A stretch of DNA of 64,000 nt from Chromatiales bacterium 21-64-14. Its GTDB lineage: Bacteria > Pseudomonadota > Gammaproteobacteria > 21-64-14. The DNA is taken from NCBI GenBank assembly GCA_002255365.1, contig NCBI01000001.1, forward strand, positions 310,001-374,000, in the 5' to 3' direction. The position numbers and the translations under genes are program-made. The notes below the pieces were generated by a model that saw only the letters and a list, made by a program, of their open reading frames with translations, had not been told where the DNA came from and did no database searches. Each line of letters starts with the position of its first letter. Position 1 is the first letter of the stretch. Shown here one piece after another: positions 39,760 to 50,340 of this stretch.

Positions 39760-40694
39760 CACGGCAAACGCTCCGCCACCCGCAGCACCGCGCTGCGCGC
39801 GCGCGGGTTCCGCGCCACTTCTGCCTCCCCGGGCCGGCGCGCGCGCCCCACCAGCCGCAAGGTCGGCGTCAGCCGATCTTGGGAAACCGGCAAGTCCGGC
39901 GGGAACCGGTCCCCGCGCGCCTGATCCCGTAGAAACCGCTTCACCAACCGGTCCTCGAGGGAATGAAAGCTGATCATTGCCAACCGCGCGCCGGGCGCCA
40001 GCACCCGCACCGCCTGGGGCAGGCACGCCGCGAGCACCTCCAACTCCCGATTGATAAAGATCCGGATCGCCTGGAACGTACGGGTCGCCGGGTGCTTACC
40101 CGGTTCCCGGCTGGGAACCGCGACGGCGATGATCTCCGCGAGCGATCCGGTGCGGGTGATGGGCGCGCGCGCGCGGGCCGCCACGATGGCCCGCGCCACG
40201 TTACGCGCGTAGCGCTCCTCGCCGTAGCGCCGAATGACCTGAGTGAGTTCACCCTCGTCCACCCGCGCCAGCCAGGCGGCGGCGCTCTCGCCCCGATCAG
40301 GGTCCATGCGCATGTCCAGCGGGCCGTCCCTCAGGAAGCTAAAACCCCGCCGCGCCTCCTCCAGCTGTGGCGAGGAGACGCCGAGGTCCAGCAGGATGCC
40401 GTTCACCCTGCCGGCGTAGCCGTGGCCGTCCACCAGTTCCTCCAAGGTCTCAAAGCTACCGTGCACCGAGGCCACCCGTGGATCGTCTGCAAACCGCTCC
40501 CGGGCCGCCGCAACCGCCTCGGGGTCCTTATCGATGGCCAGCAACCGGCCCGCGGGGCCGATACGTTCCAGGACCGCGGCGGCGTGCCCGCCACGGCCGT
40601 AGGTGGCATCCACATAGACCCCGCCGGGCCGTGGACACAACCCTTCCAGCACCTCCTCCAACAGGACCGCGCGATGGGTGTCGTCTCGCACCAT
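39759..40694 (-). CDS. rsmH: 16S rRNA m4C1402 methyltransferase RsmH (MraW)
   Basis: The 311-aa SAM enzyme N4-methylates C1402 of 16S rRNA; RsmI, also encoded in the window, adds the 2'-O-methyl to the same base. SAM-binding [17 protein letters not shown] and [19 protein letters not shown] are typical. Confidence 0.97.
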   Translation of the reverse strand: MVRDDTHRAVLLEEVLEGLCPRPGGVYVDATYGRGGHAAAVLERIGPAGRLLAIDKDPEAVAAARERFADDPRVASVHGSFETLEELVDGHGYAGRVNGILLDLGVSSPQLEEARRGFSFLRDGPLDMRMDPDRGESAAAWLARVDEGELTQVIRRYGEERYARNVARAIVAARARAPITRTGSLAEIIAVAVPSREPGKHPATRTFQAIRIFINRELEVLAACLPQAVRVLAPGARLAMISFHSLEDRLVKRFLRDQARGDRFPPDLPVSQDRLTPTLRLVGRARRPGEAEVARNPRARSAVLRVAERLP

Positions 40695-40700
40695 GCATTG

Positions 40701-41156
40701 TCAGTTGAAGAAGATCTCGCCGGCGTTCGCCGGCGGCTCCTGCCGCACCACTTCCATGCTGTGACGCAGCTTCTCGTCCCAGGTCGCCGCGTCCCAAAGC
40801 TCCAGCCGGTTGCCCATGCCGATCAAACGGATCTCCTTGGTAATGGACACCAGTTCTCTGAGAATCGCCGGCAGCAGCACCCGCCCGTGGGCGTCGAGTC
40901 GACAGTCGGTAGCGTTGGCTACCATGACCGCGCGCAGACTGCTGGCAAACTCCGACTCGTGGAGGCGTAAAATGCGGCGAGCGACATCCTCCCATTCGGG
41001 AAGTGGATAGAGCAGCAGGGATGACTCACGGTTGAGGGTCACCACCAGCTTGCCGTCGCAGTGGTCGGTCAACGCCTGGCGATAGGTCGCCGGGATCGCC
41101 AAGCGGCCCTTGGCATCCAGGGTGAGCCCATTAACACCGCGGAAGGAGACAGCCAC
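40701..41156 (-). CDS. mraZ: Transcriptional regulator MraZ
   Basis: The 151-aa protein has two SpoVT/AbrB-like halves, each with the DxxGR motif (LDAKGRLAIP and LDAHGRVLLP). It represses the dcw cluster by binding TGGGA repeats in its own promoter, and those repeats are present at 41186-41220. No ATG is available. GTG 41156 gives a family-like N-terminus; a TTG at 41165 would add three residues. Confidence 0.95.
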   Translation of the reverse strand: MAVSFRGVNGLTLDAKGRLAIPATYRQALTDHCDGKLVVTLNRESSLLLYPLPEWEDVARRILRLHESEFASSLRAVMVANATDCRLDAHGRVLLPAILRELVSITKEIRLIGMGNRLELWDAATWDEKLRHSMEVVRQEPPANAGEIFFN

Positions 41157-41185
41157 CCCTTTCAACCCCTACGGTGGTTCTAATT

Positions 41186-41220
41186 ATCCACTTTCTGCCA
41201 CATTGTCCCACGACAGCCCA
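41186..41220 (-). promoter_or_regulatory. MraZ operator: four TGGNN boxes at 10-bp spacing
   Basis: Read on the minus strand: TGGGC, TGGGA, TGGCA, TGGAT, each separated by 5 bp. The known MraZ site is three or four TGGG(A) boxes spaced by 5 bp. The boxes lie just downstream of the -10 of the promoter at 41226-41255, so MraZ binding should block transcription. Confidence 0.88.
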
Positions 41221-41225
41221 CCGCG

Positions 41226-41255
41226 ACAATACCGCCGGGCTACTCGGGCTGTCAA
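41226..41255 (-). promoter_or_regulatory. Sigma-70-type promoter of the dcw cluster
   Basis: TTGACA (41250-41255) and TATTGT (41226-41231) on the minus strand are separated by 18 bp. The start site would be near 41219, next to the MraZ boxes. It probably drives mraZ onward through much of the cluster. Confidence 0.8.
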
Positions 41256-41577
41256 GGGCGCCCGGAGATACCTGGGGACGTGCTGGAAAACCCGCGTTCA
41301 AAGGGCCGCGGAAGGCTGTCCGGCATTTCCCACGGGCGTTCGCCGGGCGGACGCCGAACCGCCAATCGGACGCGACCACGCGGACCTTAAAAAAATGTCG
41401 ACGACGGTATAAGGCGGGTGCACACACGTCGCGGCGCGCACCGGCGGCCGCATCAGGAGGCTAGTCAGGAACGCGGATCAAATGTTGCCAGACGGAGACG
41501 ACCGTCGGCAGGAACGGCGCGAGACGCCTCGGCACGGGAAATCCAGGGCGCGGAACACACCTCTGGGGGATTCGGTG
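41256..41577. other. Spacer between rnpB and the dcw promoter
   Basis: About 320 bp without a credible gene. A weak hairpin (GCCGACGG with CCGTCTGGC, around 41484-41512) lies downstream of rnpB and might end its transcript; there is no T-run. Nothing else was recognised. Confidence 0.4.
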
Positions 41578-41933
41578 AAGAGCGGAGTCGGCCTGTAAGC
41601 CGGGTTTTGTCGAGGACAGCCATTCCTCTGGGATGCGCGTCACCGCGCACCTCAAGCGACCTACCCGGGAGCCGTGCGGGCCGCACCATTGCCCCCCTAT
41701 TTGGTCTTGCTCCGGGTGGGGTTTACCGTGCCGCCGGTGTTGCCACCGAACGCGGTGCGCTCTTACCGCACCATTTCACCCTTACCGGCACCCGTAGGTG
41801 CGTAGGCGGTATATTTTCTGTGGCACTTTCCGTGGGCTCGCGCCCCCCAGGCGTTACCTGGCACCCTGCCCTATGGAGCCCGGACTTTCCTCTACGCCTA
41901 CACGCGACGCAGCGGCTGCCCGGCCGACTCCGC
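41578..41933 (-). ncRNA. rnpB: RNase P RNA, bacterial class A
   Basis: The 5' and 3' ends pair as P1 (GCGGAGTCGGCC with GGCCGACTCCGC). The conserved core is unmistakable: GAGGAAAGTCCGGGCTCC, then ATAGGGCAGGGTGCCAGG, and CAGAAAATATACCGCC. The universal segment near the 3' end (GACAAAACCCGGCTTACAGG) is present. It is the catalytic RNA that matures tRNA 5' ends. Its place between rsmI and mraZ is normal for gammaproteobacteria. Confidence 0.97.
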
Positions 41934-41974
41934 AGTTCAGTATAGCACCAGGCAGCGCCGGGGACCCCGGGGTC

Positions 41975-42469
41975 TTACGCGCCCCCGGCGGACGGGTTCC
42001 GGCCGCGACGGCGGTAGGTCAGCTTTCCGAGGATGCGGTTGACCAGGTGATCACGGCCCAAGAACGGCACCAGCGGCAGGCGACGCACGCCGAGCTGGCG
42101 CCGCAGTTCCAGCAAGCCGGAATCGTCGGGATCCACTGCCAGCCCCTTGCCCAAGGCCGCCACCGCCCGGCGGCGGTGTTGGGTCTGCAATTCGGCCAAC
42201 GCCAGATTGCGGAACAACCCCACGTCCAACTCGTCGCTGTCCACGGCCGCCCGGCACAGGGCAAGGCCGCCGGGATCCCCGAGACACACCAAGGTCAGAC
42301 CGTGGTAGGAGGTATATCGGTGGCGGTGGTGGTCGTCACGCCGAGCCTCGAAGTCTGCCTTTCGGAAGCAAGCCAGGGCCTCCCGATACTCCCCGGCCTG
42401 AAAATGGGACAGGCCCGCGGCGAAATCGGGGTGGGCAGAATCTCGACCGTCGGCAGTGGTGATGGACAT
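41975..42469 (-). CDS. Small TPR-like hypothetical protein
   Basis: The protein has about 164 aa; ATG 42469 has RBS AGGGA, while a GTG at 42496 would extend it. Helix-pair sequence from residue ~15 to 125 (FAAGLSHFQAGEYREALACF; LALAELQTQHRRRAVAALGK) resembles two to three tetratricopeptide repeats. The basic C-terminus (FLGRDHLVNRILGKLTYRRR) is unusual. There is no signal peptide or enzyme motif. It sits between rsmI and rnpB. A protein-interaction role is plausible but the function is unknown. Confidence 0.65.
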   Translation of the reverse strand: MSITTADGRDSAHPDFAAGLSHFQAGEYREALACFRKADFEARRDDHHRHRYTSYHGLTLVCLGDPGGLALCRAAVDSDELDVGLFRNLALAELQTQHRRRAVAALGKGLAVDPDDSGLLELRRQLGVRRLPLVPFLGRDHLVNRILGKLTYRRRGRNPSAGGA

Positions 42470-42515
42470 CGCATTCCCTGCGTTCGTCCGCGGCACGGTC
42501 CGCTAAAAAACCGTT

Positions 42516-43370
42516 TTAACGCAACCCATCACGAAGCTCAAGGGCCAGCGCATAGAGTTGGTTTTTCGGCTGCCCGGTAATGCCCGCGGCCAGCGCCACC
42601 GCCTGTTTCACCGGGAGCTCCTCCAGCAAGAGCCCCAGAACCCGGCGCGCCTCAGCCAAGTCGGGCGCATCGGGGATGGGACTCGCGCCCGCCACCAGGA
42701 CCACGAATTCCCCTTTGTGCTGCTGCGGGTCCGCGGCGATCCAGCGCGCCAGCTCCTCCAGGCCGCCCGCACGCAGGGTCTCGAAGCGCTTGGTCAGTTC
42801 CCGGGCCACCACCGCCGGGCGTTCCGTGCCCAGGGCGCCAGCCATGTCCGATAGCGTGGGTTCGATACGATGCGACGCTTCGTAGAACACCAATGTCCGC
42901 GATTCGGCGCACAGCTGCGCGAGGCGTGCGCGTCGCGCCGTGGCGCGTGGGGGGAGAAAGCCCTCGAACACGAACCGATCCGCGGGCAGTCCGCAGGCCG
43001 ACAGCGCACAGGTCAAAGCGCTGGGCCCCGGGACCGGAACGATCCGCACCCCGCGATCGCGGGCCAGCCGTACCAGACGGTATCCCGGATCACTGATCAA
43101 CGGAGTACCTGCGTCCGAGATCAAGGCCAGGGCATCGCCGGCCAGGAGTCGCTCCACCAGCCGCGGGCCCTCTCGCGTTTCATTGTGTTCGTGCAGGGAC
43201 GAAAGGGACGTGTGAATATCGAAGTGGGCCAACAACCCGCGGCTATGGCGGGTATCCTCAGCGGCGATATGGTCCACGCCGGCCAACACCTCCCGGGCCC
43301 GGGAACTGAGATCCCCCAGGTTCCCGATGGGCGTGGCGACCACGTACAAGACCCCCTTCTCGATTGACAC
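42516..43370 (-). CDS. rsmI: 16S rRNA 2'-O-methyltransferase RsmI
   Basis: The 284-aa SAM enzyme 2'-O-methylates C1402, the partner modification to RsmH. Family marks are LYVVATPIGNLGDLS, AAEDTRHSR, ISDAGTPLISDPGY and the FYEASHRI segment. No ATG fits the N-terminus; GTG 43370 is used, with GTG 43376 as an alternative. It is divergent from lpoA, as in most relatives. Confidence 0.94.
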   Translation of the reverse strand: MSIEKGVLYVVATPIGNLGDLSSRAREVLAGVDHIAAEDTRHSRGLLAHFDIHTSLSSLHEHNETREGPRLVERLLAGDALALISDAGTPLISDPGYRLVRLARDRGVRIVPVPGPSALTCALSACGLPADRFVFEGFLPPRATARRARLAQLCAESRTLVFYEASHRIEPTLSDMAGALGTERPAVVARELTKRFETLRAGGLEELARWIAADPQQHKGEFVVLVAGASPIPDAPDLAEARRVLGLLLEELPVKQAVALAAGITGQPKNQLYALALELRDGLR

Positions 43371-43583
43371 TTGCACAATCGCCAAGATACTGTGGTTCGT
43401 CAATCCGTCACCGCGGGACCACGACGCCTGTCGCCCGGGCGGGCCACCGGAAGTGGCGCGGTTCTGCGGAACCCGCGGCGGGCAATTAACCACGCGGAGC
43501 GGCGCGTCCGGTTGCCTGGGCGCCGGGCCGCACCTACCGCACCCGACCTGTTCTGACACCATCCTGGCCCCAGACCATACCGT

Positions 43584-45634
43584 ATGCAACACACGCCGAT
43601 CCCAGCCAGCATTTCCCACCGGCCGCCGCCGGCGGTCACCACTGTATACGCCCGTATTGGGCGTACTCCCCCTGCCCGACACGGCGGAGTGTCGGCGAAG
43701 CCGCCGCGCCGGCCGGCCACGAGCAGGTACGCACGCGCCACCCTGCTCCGTTTAGCCTGCGCGCTTGGCGTAGCACTGCTTGCCGGATGCGCCGGGCTGC
43801 AACGCGGCGCCCCCGGCCTGCTACCCCAGTTCCATCCCGCGGCCCGCGCCGAGTCCCTGGAAGCAGCGGGCCGTTACCTGGACGCCGCCCAAGCTTATCA
43901 GACCCTGGCAGAGCATGCCGCGCCGCCCACGCGTGAGGACTACCTGCTGCGTGCGGCCCACGCCTACGTGATGGGCGGACAGATCGACGCCGCGCAGGCC
44001 CTGCTGATCCGGATTCAGATCCCGCCTGGAGCCCCCCTGCTGACGGTGCAGCGTCAGCTGCTGACCGGGGAGATTTACCTCGCGAAACGCAACCCCCTCA
44101 AGGCCCTCACCGCCACCACCATCTCACCGCCGGAACGCCTGCCGGATTCCCTGCAACGGCGCCTCCGCCGCCTGCGAGCGACCGCCTTCCTGCTGGCCGG
44201 AAACCCCCTGGAGAGCGTGCGCGAACGAGTGGCACTGGAACCGCTGCTGAAAACGCCGGAGGCGGTTCAGGAAAATCAGCAACAGATCTGGAGCGCCCTC
44301 GGTCAGCTCACCAGCGCGGCCTTGGAACAACTACGCACCGCGCCGCCCCCCGATCCGGTGAGCGGCTGGCTGGAACTCGCAACCCTGGCGCGTGCCGCCC
44401 AGGGAAACCCGGCGCAGTTCCAGCATGCGGTACATACGTGGGAACAGCGCTATCCGGACCATCCCGCGATCCGCGTCTTGATCCCCGAACTGCTCCGGTA
44501 CTACGCCGCCGCGCGGCTCCATCCGCATTCGGTGGCCCTACTCCTGCCGTTGCGGGGCCCCTTCGCTGAGGCCGCCAGCGCCGTACTGGACGGGTTCCTG
44601 GCCGCCTACTACCAGCCCACGAGCCAGCAAACCTCCCCCCCTCCACGGATCCGGATCTACGACACCGGCGACCTGCCGGCGGACGCCGTGCAGGCCTACC
44701 TCCAGGCGGTACGCGACGGCGCGGACTTCATCGTCGGACCGCTGCGCAAGGAGGCGGTCACCGCGGTAGCCCAGCAGCCGTCGCTCGCGGTGCCGACCCT
44801 GGCGCTGAACTATTTGGAACCCGGACAGCCGGCCCCCAAGGGCTTCTATCAATTCGGCTTATCCCCTGAACAGGAGGCGCGTCAAGTGGCGGAACGCGCT
44901 TGGCTCGACGGTCACAGCCGGGTGCTGGTGCTGGCCCCGGAGGGCTCTTGGGGCGATCGGGTCGCGCGGGCCTTCGAGCAGCGTTGGCAGACTCTTGGCG
45001 GCATCACCCTCGGAGAACAACGCTACAATCCGACCCACACCGATTTCGCCACGCCGATCCGTCGGCTTCTGAATCTGGACGAGAGCCGGGCCCGGTATCG
45101 CGCCTTGCGCAGCCTCCTGCAGCGCAAACTGGAGTTCGAGCCGCGCCGGCGCAAGGATGTGGACTTCATATTCATGGCGGCCTTCCCTCGGGACGCAAGA
45201 CTGCTGCGGCCTCAGTTGAAGTTCCACCACGCATCGGATCTGCCGGTCTACGCTACGTCCCACATCTATTCCGGTACACCGGACGCCGACGCGGATCGGG
45301 ATCTGGACGGTACGCGGTTTTGCGACATGCCCTGGACCCTGGCGGAAACCCCAGCCCAGCAAGACATACGCCAGGAACTCACTACCCTTTGGCCGGATCA
45401 GTCCGCGCGACTGCCGCGGCTCAACGCCCTGGGAATCGACGCGTACCGGATCATCCCCCAGCTGGACGCCATGCGCAGCAACCCGTTTGCGCGCTTCGAG
45501 GGGGCCACCGGCAGTCTCGCCCTGGACCCCGACGGGCGCGTACACCGGGACCTGCTGTGGGCCCGTTTCCAGGACGGCCTGCCGGTACTGCTGGACCCGG
45601 TGGCCATACCCAAAGCGACTGGCAAGGCGATCCC

Positions 45635-45638
<4 letters not shown>
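43584..45638 (+). CDS. lpoA: Penicillin-binding protein activator LpoA (outer-membrane lipoprotein)
   Basis: The predicted product is up to 684 aa. A lipobox LLAGC lies after a hydrophobic stretch, which fits a lipoprotein signal. The N-terminal half is TPR-like and the C-terminal half (from about HPHSVALLLPLRGPFAEAA) is a periplasmic-binding fold, as in LpoA, which activates PBP1A. The start is uncertain: the listed ATG gives an overlong 50-residue pre-sequence, and GTG 43689 would place the lipobox Cys near residue 34. It is translationally coupled to yraN. Confidence 0.9.
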
Positions 45639-46607
<969 letters not shown>

Positions 46608-46737
46608 AAGACCTCAAAAGAGACGGGTGTGCGGGCTACACACCGTCCGCGCAACGCCGTACAACCCCGGAGCGGCCCCGGCACGAAGCGACCGCCGGCC
46701 GTCGACCGTCATCCGCCACCTGAAACCGACCGCCACT

Positions 46738-48141
46738 ATGACAACGCTCGCGCCCCAGATTCTGCGAACGCTGACGGAGATCGTCGGCGCCGGCGCCGTG
46801 CTCACCGACCCGGCCGACCGCTGGGCATACGGCTACGACAACAGCCGCCGGCATGCGGTACCGGATGCCGTGGTGTTCGCCACCACCCACGCGCAGGTGC
46901 GCGACGTGGTAGGCCTGTGCCACGCGCAACGTGTGCCTCTGGTGGCGCGTGGGCGCGGAACCGGCACCACCGGCGCCAGCGTACCGACCGAGGGCGGCCT
47001 GGTCCTATCCCTGGAACGCATGGACCGGATTCTGACACTGGACCCGGACAATCGGGTGATTGTGGTTGAGCCCGGCGTCACCAACCAGGGGGTCCAGGAC
47101 GCGGCGGCGGCGCACGGATTTTTCTGGCCCCCCGACCCCACCAGCGCGGCGTACTGTACTGTGGGTGGCAACCTCGCCTACAACTCGGCGGGCCCACGCG
47201 CGGTCAAATACGGCACGCCGCGGGAGAACACCCTGGGCCTGCGCGCCGTAACCGGTGCGGGCCGAGAAATCCGCGCCGGGGTCTATACCACAAAAGGGGT
47301 GGTGGGCTACGACCTCACCCGCCTGCTGATCGGATCGGAAGGCACCCTCGCGATCATCACCGAAGCAACCCTGAAGCTCACCCCGCTGCCGGAGACACGG
47401 CGCACCCTGCGCGCCGTGTACCGGGATATCCGCGGCGCCGCACGGGCGGTATCGCGGATCATGGCCCAACCGGTGATCCCCTGCGCCCTGGAGTTTATGG
47501 ACGCGCGCGCCATCGAGATGATCCGTGGCTACACCGGTGCCGACCTGCCGCACGGAGCCGGCGCCCTGCTGATGATCGAGGTGGACGGTCCCGAGGCGGG
47601 GATGGACGCCGCCGTCGCGTCGGTAGGCCGTGCCGCGGATGGCGACGGGCTGGTGGAATTGCGCGCGGCACGGGATGCCCAGGAGGTGCGTGAGTTGTGG
47701 ACCGCACGCAAGGCCCTGTCTCCGGCGCTGCGTACCATTGCGCCAAAGAAGATCAACGAAGACGTGGTGGTCCCCGTATCACGGATGGCGGACCTCATCG
47801 ACGGGCTGAACGACCTGGCCCGGGAGTTCGACGTCACTATCGTGAACTTCGGCCACGCCGGGAATGGGAACATCCACGTGAACCTGCTGGTGGACCCGGA
47901 CGATCCCCGGCAACTGGCAGCAGGACAGGCATGTCTGGGCCGGGTCTTCGATCTGGTGCTGGAACTGGGGGGCACGCTGTCAGGAGAACACGGTGTGGGT
48001 CTGGAGAAACGGGATTACATCGCTCGGGAGATCGACCCGGCCACCCTGGACCTGATGCGCCGCATCAAGTCCCAGTTCGATCCGCATGGGATCCTGAACC
48101 CGGGCAAGACCCTGCCGCCGGACCCCGACGCGACGTATTGA
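46738..48141 (+). CDS. FAD-linked oxidase, D-lactate/glycolate dehydrogenase (GlcD/Dld) type
   Basis: The 467-aa protein has a PCMH-type FAD-binding domain (residues 35-220; VARGRGTGTTGASVPTEGG, TVGGNLAYNSAGPRAVKYG) and a C-terminal FAD-oxidase domain (INEDVVVP, NFGHAGNGNIHVNL, SGEHGVGLEKRDYI, HGILNPGK). Enzymes of this type oxidise D-2-hydroxyacids and pass electrons to quinone or cytochrome c. It stands where yraP/dolP would follow in E. coli. The substrate cannot be assigned; with bc1 lost, quinone would be the likelier acceptor (inference). Confidence 0.85.
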   Translation: MTTLAPQILRTLTEIVGAGAVLTDPADRWAYGYDNSRRHAVPDAVVFATTHAQVRDVVGLCHAQRVPLVARGRGTGTTGASVPTEGGLVLSLERMDRILTLDPDNRVIVVEPGVTNQGVQDAAAAHGFFWPPDPTSAAYCTVGGNLAYNSAGPRAVKYGTPRENTLGLRAVTGAGREIRAGVYTTKGVVGYDLTRLLIGSEGTLAIITEATLKLTPLPETRRTLRAVYRDIRGAARAVSRIMAQPVIPCALEFMDARAIEMIRGYTGADLPHGAGALLMIEVDGPEAGMDAAVASVGRAADGDGLVELRAARDAQEVRELWTARKALSPALRTIAPKKINEDVVVPVSRMADLIDGLNDLAREFDVTIVNFGHAGNGNIHVNLLVDPDDPRQLAAGQACLGRVFDLVLELGGTLSGEHGVGLEKRDYIAREIDPATLDLMRRIKSQFDPHGILNPGKTLPPDPDATY

Positions 48142-48190
48142 CCTCTACTCGGCGTCCGGACCCGCGACGCGCCTTCGGCGCCAGTGCCGG

Positions 48191-48694
48191 TCAGGGCACC
48201 GGAGCGCCCGGCAGTAACCGCCGGTACAACTCCGCGTCCGCCGCACTGAAGCAGCAAGCGACAATGCGATCCAGGTGCGGTGCGTGTTCTCTCATAACGC
48301 GAAGCGCGATCTGGGCCGCCTCTCCCTTAGGATAGCCGTACACGCCGGTGCTGATAGCGGGGAACCCGATGCTGCACACGCCGATTTCCATGGCCAACTG
48401 GAAGCAACGGCGGTAACAACGCTCCAGCAGGGCGGGCTCGCCATACCCGCCGCCCCGCCACACCGGCCCCACGGTATGGATCACCCAACGAGCCGGCAGA
48501 CGAAACCCGGGAGTAACTTTCGCGTCACCGGGGCAACAACCACCCAGGGGCCGGCAGGACGCCAACAGTTCGGGGCCCGCGCCCCGGTGAATAGCATCGT
48601 CTACGCCGCCGCCCCCCAGGAGGCTGGGGTTGGCGGCGTTGACGATGGCGTCCGTGGCCAAGTGGGTGATGTCTCCCTGGACTACCTCGATCAT
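48191..48694 (-). CDS. Macrodomain protein, O-acetyl-ADP-ribose deacetylase YmdB-like
   Basis: The 167-aa single macrodomain starts [20 protein letters not shown]. The ADP-ribose loop [18 protein letters not shown] and distal loop [13 protein letters not shown] are intact. It removes acetyl or ADP-ribose groups. It sits 28 bp downstream of sspB on the same strand. Confidence 0.9.
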   Translation of the reverse strand: MIEVVQGDITHLATDAIVNAANPSLLGGGGVDDAIHRGAGPELLASCRPLGGCCPGDAKVTPGFRLPARWVIHTVGPVWRGGGYGEPALLERCYRRCFQLAMEIGVCSIGFPAISTGVYGYPKGEAAQIALRVMREHAPHLDRIVACCFSAADAELYRRLLPGAPVP

Positions 48695-48722
48695 CGCGGC
48701 CTCACGCGCCTCAGTGTCGGCC

Positions 48723-49097
48723 CTACTTGATCACCTTCAGGTCCGGCTTGCGGCGCTCCCCCGCCGGCTCCGGCGGCGGTTCCTCGTCGCTCTCATCAAA
48801 CAGCATGCCCTGCCCCGTCTCCCGGGCGTAGATCGCGAGCACCGCGGGCACCGGGACCTGGACTTCCATGGGACTTCCGCTGAAGCGGGCCTGGAACATG
48901 ATCTGTTCGTTGCCCAGGCCCAGTCCCTGGACGGCCTGGGGACTGATGTTCAGGATGATCTTGCCGTTCTCGACATACTGTTGCGGAACCCGTGCACCCG
49001 CGGCCATGGCGTTGACGAGAACGTAGGGGGTGAACCCATTGTCCAGGGTCCACTCATAGATCGCGCGGATCAGGTACGGGCGGGTGCTGGAGGCCAT
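48723..49097 (-). CDS. sspB: ClpXP protease specificity-enhancing factor SspB
   Basis: The 124-aa adaptor binds ssrA-tagged proteins through its N-terminal fold ([16 protein letters not shown] and [19 protein letters not shown]). It docks on ClpX by the C-terminal tail [10 protein letters not shown], which is perfectly kept after an acidic linker. It lies 39 bp downstream of sspA. Confidence 0.95.
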   Translation of the reverse strand: MASSTRPYLIRAIYEWTLDNGFTPYVLVNAMAAGARVPQQYVENGKIILNISPQAVQGLGLGNEQIMFQARFSGSPMEVQVPVPAVLAIYARETGQGMLFDESDEEPPPEPAGERRKPDLKVIK

Positions 49098-49136
49098 GGT
49101 GTTCCGACGGTGCGCTTCAATCCACGTCTATGGGCA

Positions 49137-49763
49137 TCAATCCCGCATCTCGCGTTCGGCATCCGTGAGGCTGGCGCGGAACGAATCACGCGCGAATATC
49201 CGATCCGCGTACTGCGATACCACCTTCGCCTGGCTGGGCAGCTCAACCCCGTAGGCCGGTAACCGCCATAGCAGCGGCGCTATGCAGCAATCGACCAGAG
49301 AGAACTCATCGCTCAGGAAGAAAGGTTTGGCGGCAAATACGTCAGCAGTCGCGGCGAGACCGTCACGCAGCATCTTGCGCGCCTTCGACGACTTCTTGTC
49401 ATTGCGGTCCTCGAGGTCGCCGATCATGCTGAACCAATCGTGCTCGATACGGTACCAAGCCAGCCGGAACCGAGCGCGGGAGACGGGATCCACCGGCATC
49501 AGTGGCGGATGCGGAAAGCGCTCATCCAGGTACTCCATGATGAGCTGGGAGTCGTAGAGCACCAAATCCCGATCCACTAAGGTCGGGACGGTGTTGTACG
49601 GGTTGAGATCGATCAGGTCCTCGGCCTGGGCGCCGGGTTCGATCTGGACGATATCGACGGTAATCCCCTTCTCCGCAAGCACCATGCGTGTCCGATGGCT
49701 GAACGGACACGTCGGCGCGGAGAACAGCGTCATTACCGACCTTCGGTTGGCAAGCAGGACCAT
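49137..49763 (-). CDS. sspA: Stringent starvation protein A
   Basis: The 208-aa GST-fold protein without known GST activity binds RNA polymerase. The N-terminus NRRSVMTLFS and segments LIDLNPYNTVPTLVDRDLVL, EYLDERFPHPPLMPVDPVSR and SLTDAEREMRD match E. coli SspA closely. In relatives it is downstream of petABC; here only a bc1 scar lies upstream. Confidence 0.96.
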   Translation of the reverse strand: MVLLANRRSVMTLFSAPTCPFSHRTRMVLAEKGITVDIVQIEPGAQAEDLIDLNPYNTVPTLVDRDLVLYDSQLIMEYLDERFPHPPLMPVDPVSRARFRLAWYRIEHDWFSMIGDLEDRNDKKSSKARKMLRDGLAATADVFAAKPFFLSDEFSLVDCCIAPLLWRLPAYGVELPSQAKVVSQYADRIFARDSFRASLTDAEREMRD

Positions 49764-49918
49764 GGCCTAGGAGCCTGTAGGAAAAATGGGAGGCGTGGCA
49801 AGCACCGGAAACCGCGAACGTCTACCTCTCCCAGCCCGGAGAGGACCACCATAGTGTACGCCGTTTGCCCGGCCTCCGGGTGATCCGGAAAGGTCACGCC
49901 GTGTAGTCCCGGGATTTG

Positions 49919-50194
49919 TCATGACCCGGACCAGCCCCCGAGTCGACTACGCTGGAGCTTGGCCGGCTCACCCACGTAGACCAGAAAATTCACCAAGCCC
50001 AACACCGTACGGTCGTATTCATTGGGGGTAATGGCGACGAGCTGATCCAATTACAGCTTGTCAATGTCCACCCCCCCTGGGCGCCCGTCGCCTGGGCCTT
50101 CTTGCCCGGTTGCTATTGAGGCGAGAAATGGCACTGCGACATGGCCGGCGGCGAGAAAGCGGCGCCGCCGCATATTCACCCCGTCATTGCTAAT
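49919..50194 (-). pseudogene. petA'-'petC deletion scar (remnant of the cytochrome bc1 operon)
   Basis: One minus-strand frame reads, from 50194: SNDGVNMRRRRFLAAG (Rieske Tat leader, RR at about 50161-50173), then VAVPFLAS, GVDIDKL, a TAA stop (50051-50053), LDQLV, then ITPNEYDRTV, LVNFLVYVGEPAKLQR and LGGW, then TGA at 49919. The first half matches the N-terminus of the Rieske protein PetA. The second matches the region before the last membrane helix of cytochrome c1 (PetC). petB and most of petA and petC are gone. The codon expected to be ATG is ATT (50192-50194). This is a decayed in-frame deletion product, not a functional gene. Confidence 0.85.
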
Positions 50195-50340
50195 GGGTAG
50201 CCCCTCTATCCACTAGAATCACCAGATCCGCGCAGACACAGGCCACACGCAAAAAATCTGCAGCATCATATCTCAGAATACTCTTATTTTCCAGAACGGT
50301 ACCCGCCGGTGCACGCAAGGCACACGGTGGAGTCTGCTCC

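Noticed and set aside
49764..49918. Insertion-sequence end near GGAGCCTGTAGGAAAAAT
   Set aside because: A matching inverted end or transposase fragment was not found.
50195..50340. Small gene between the pet scar and NIF3
   Set aside because: AT-rich, no conserved frame; probably the old petA promoter region.
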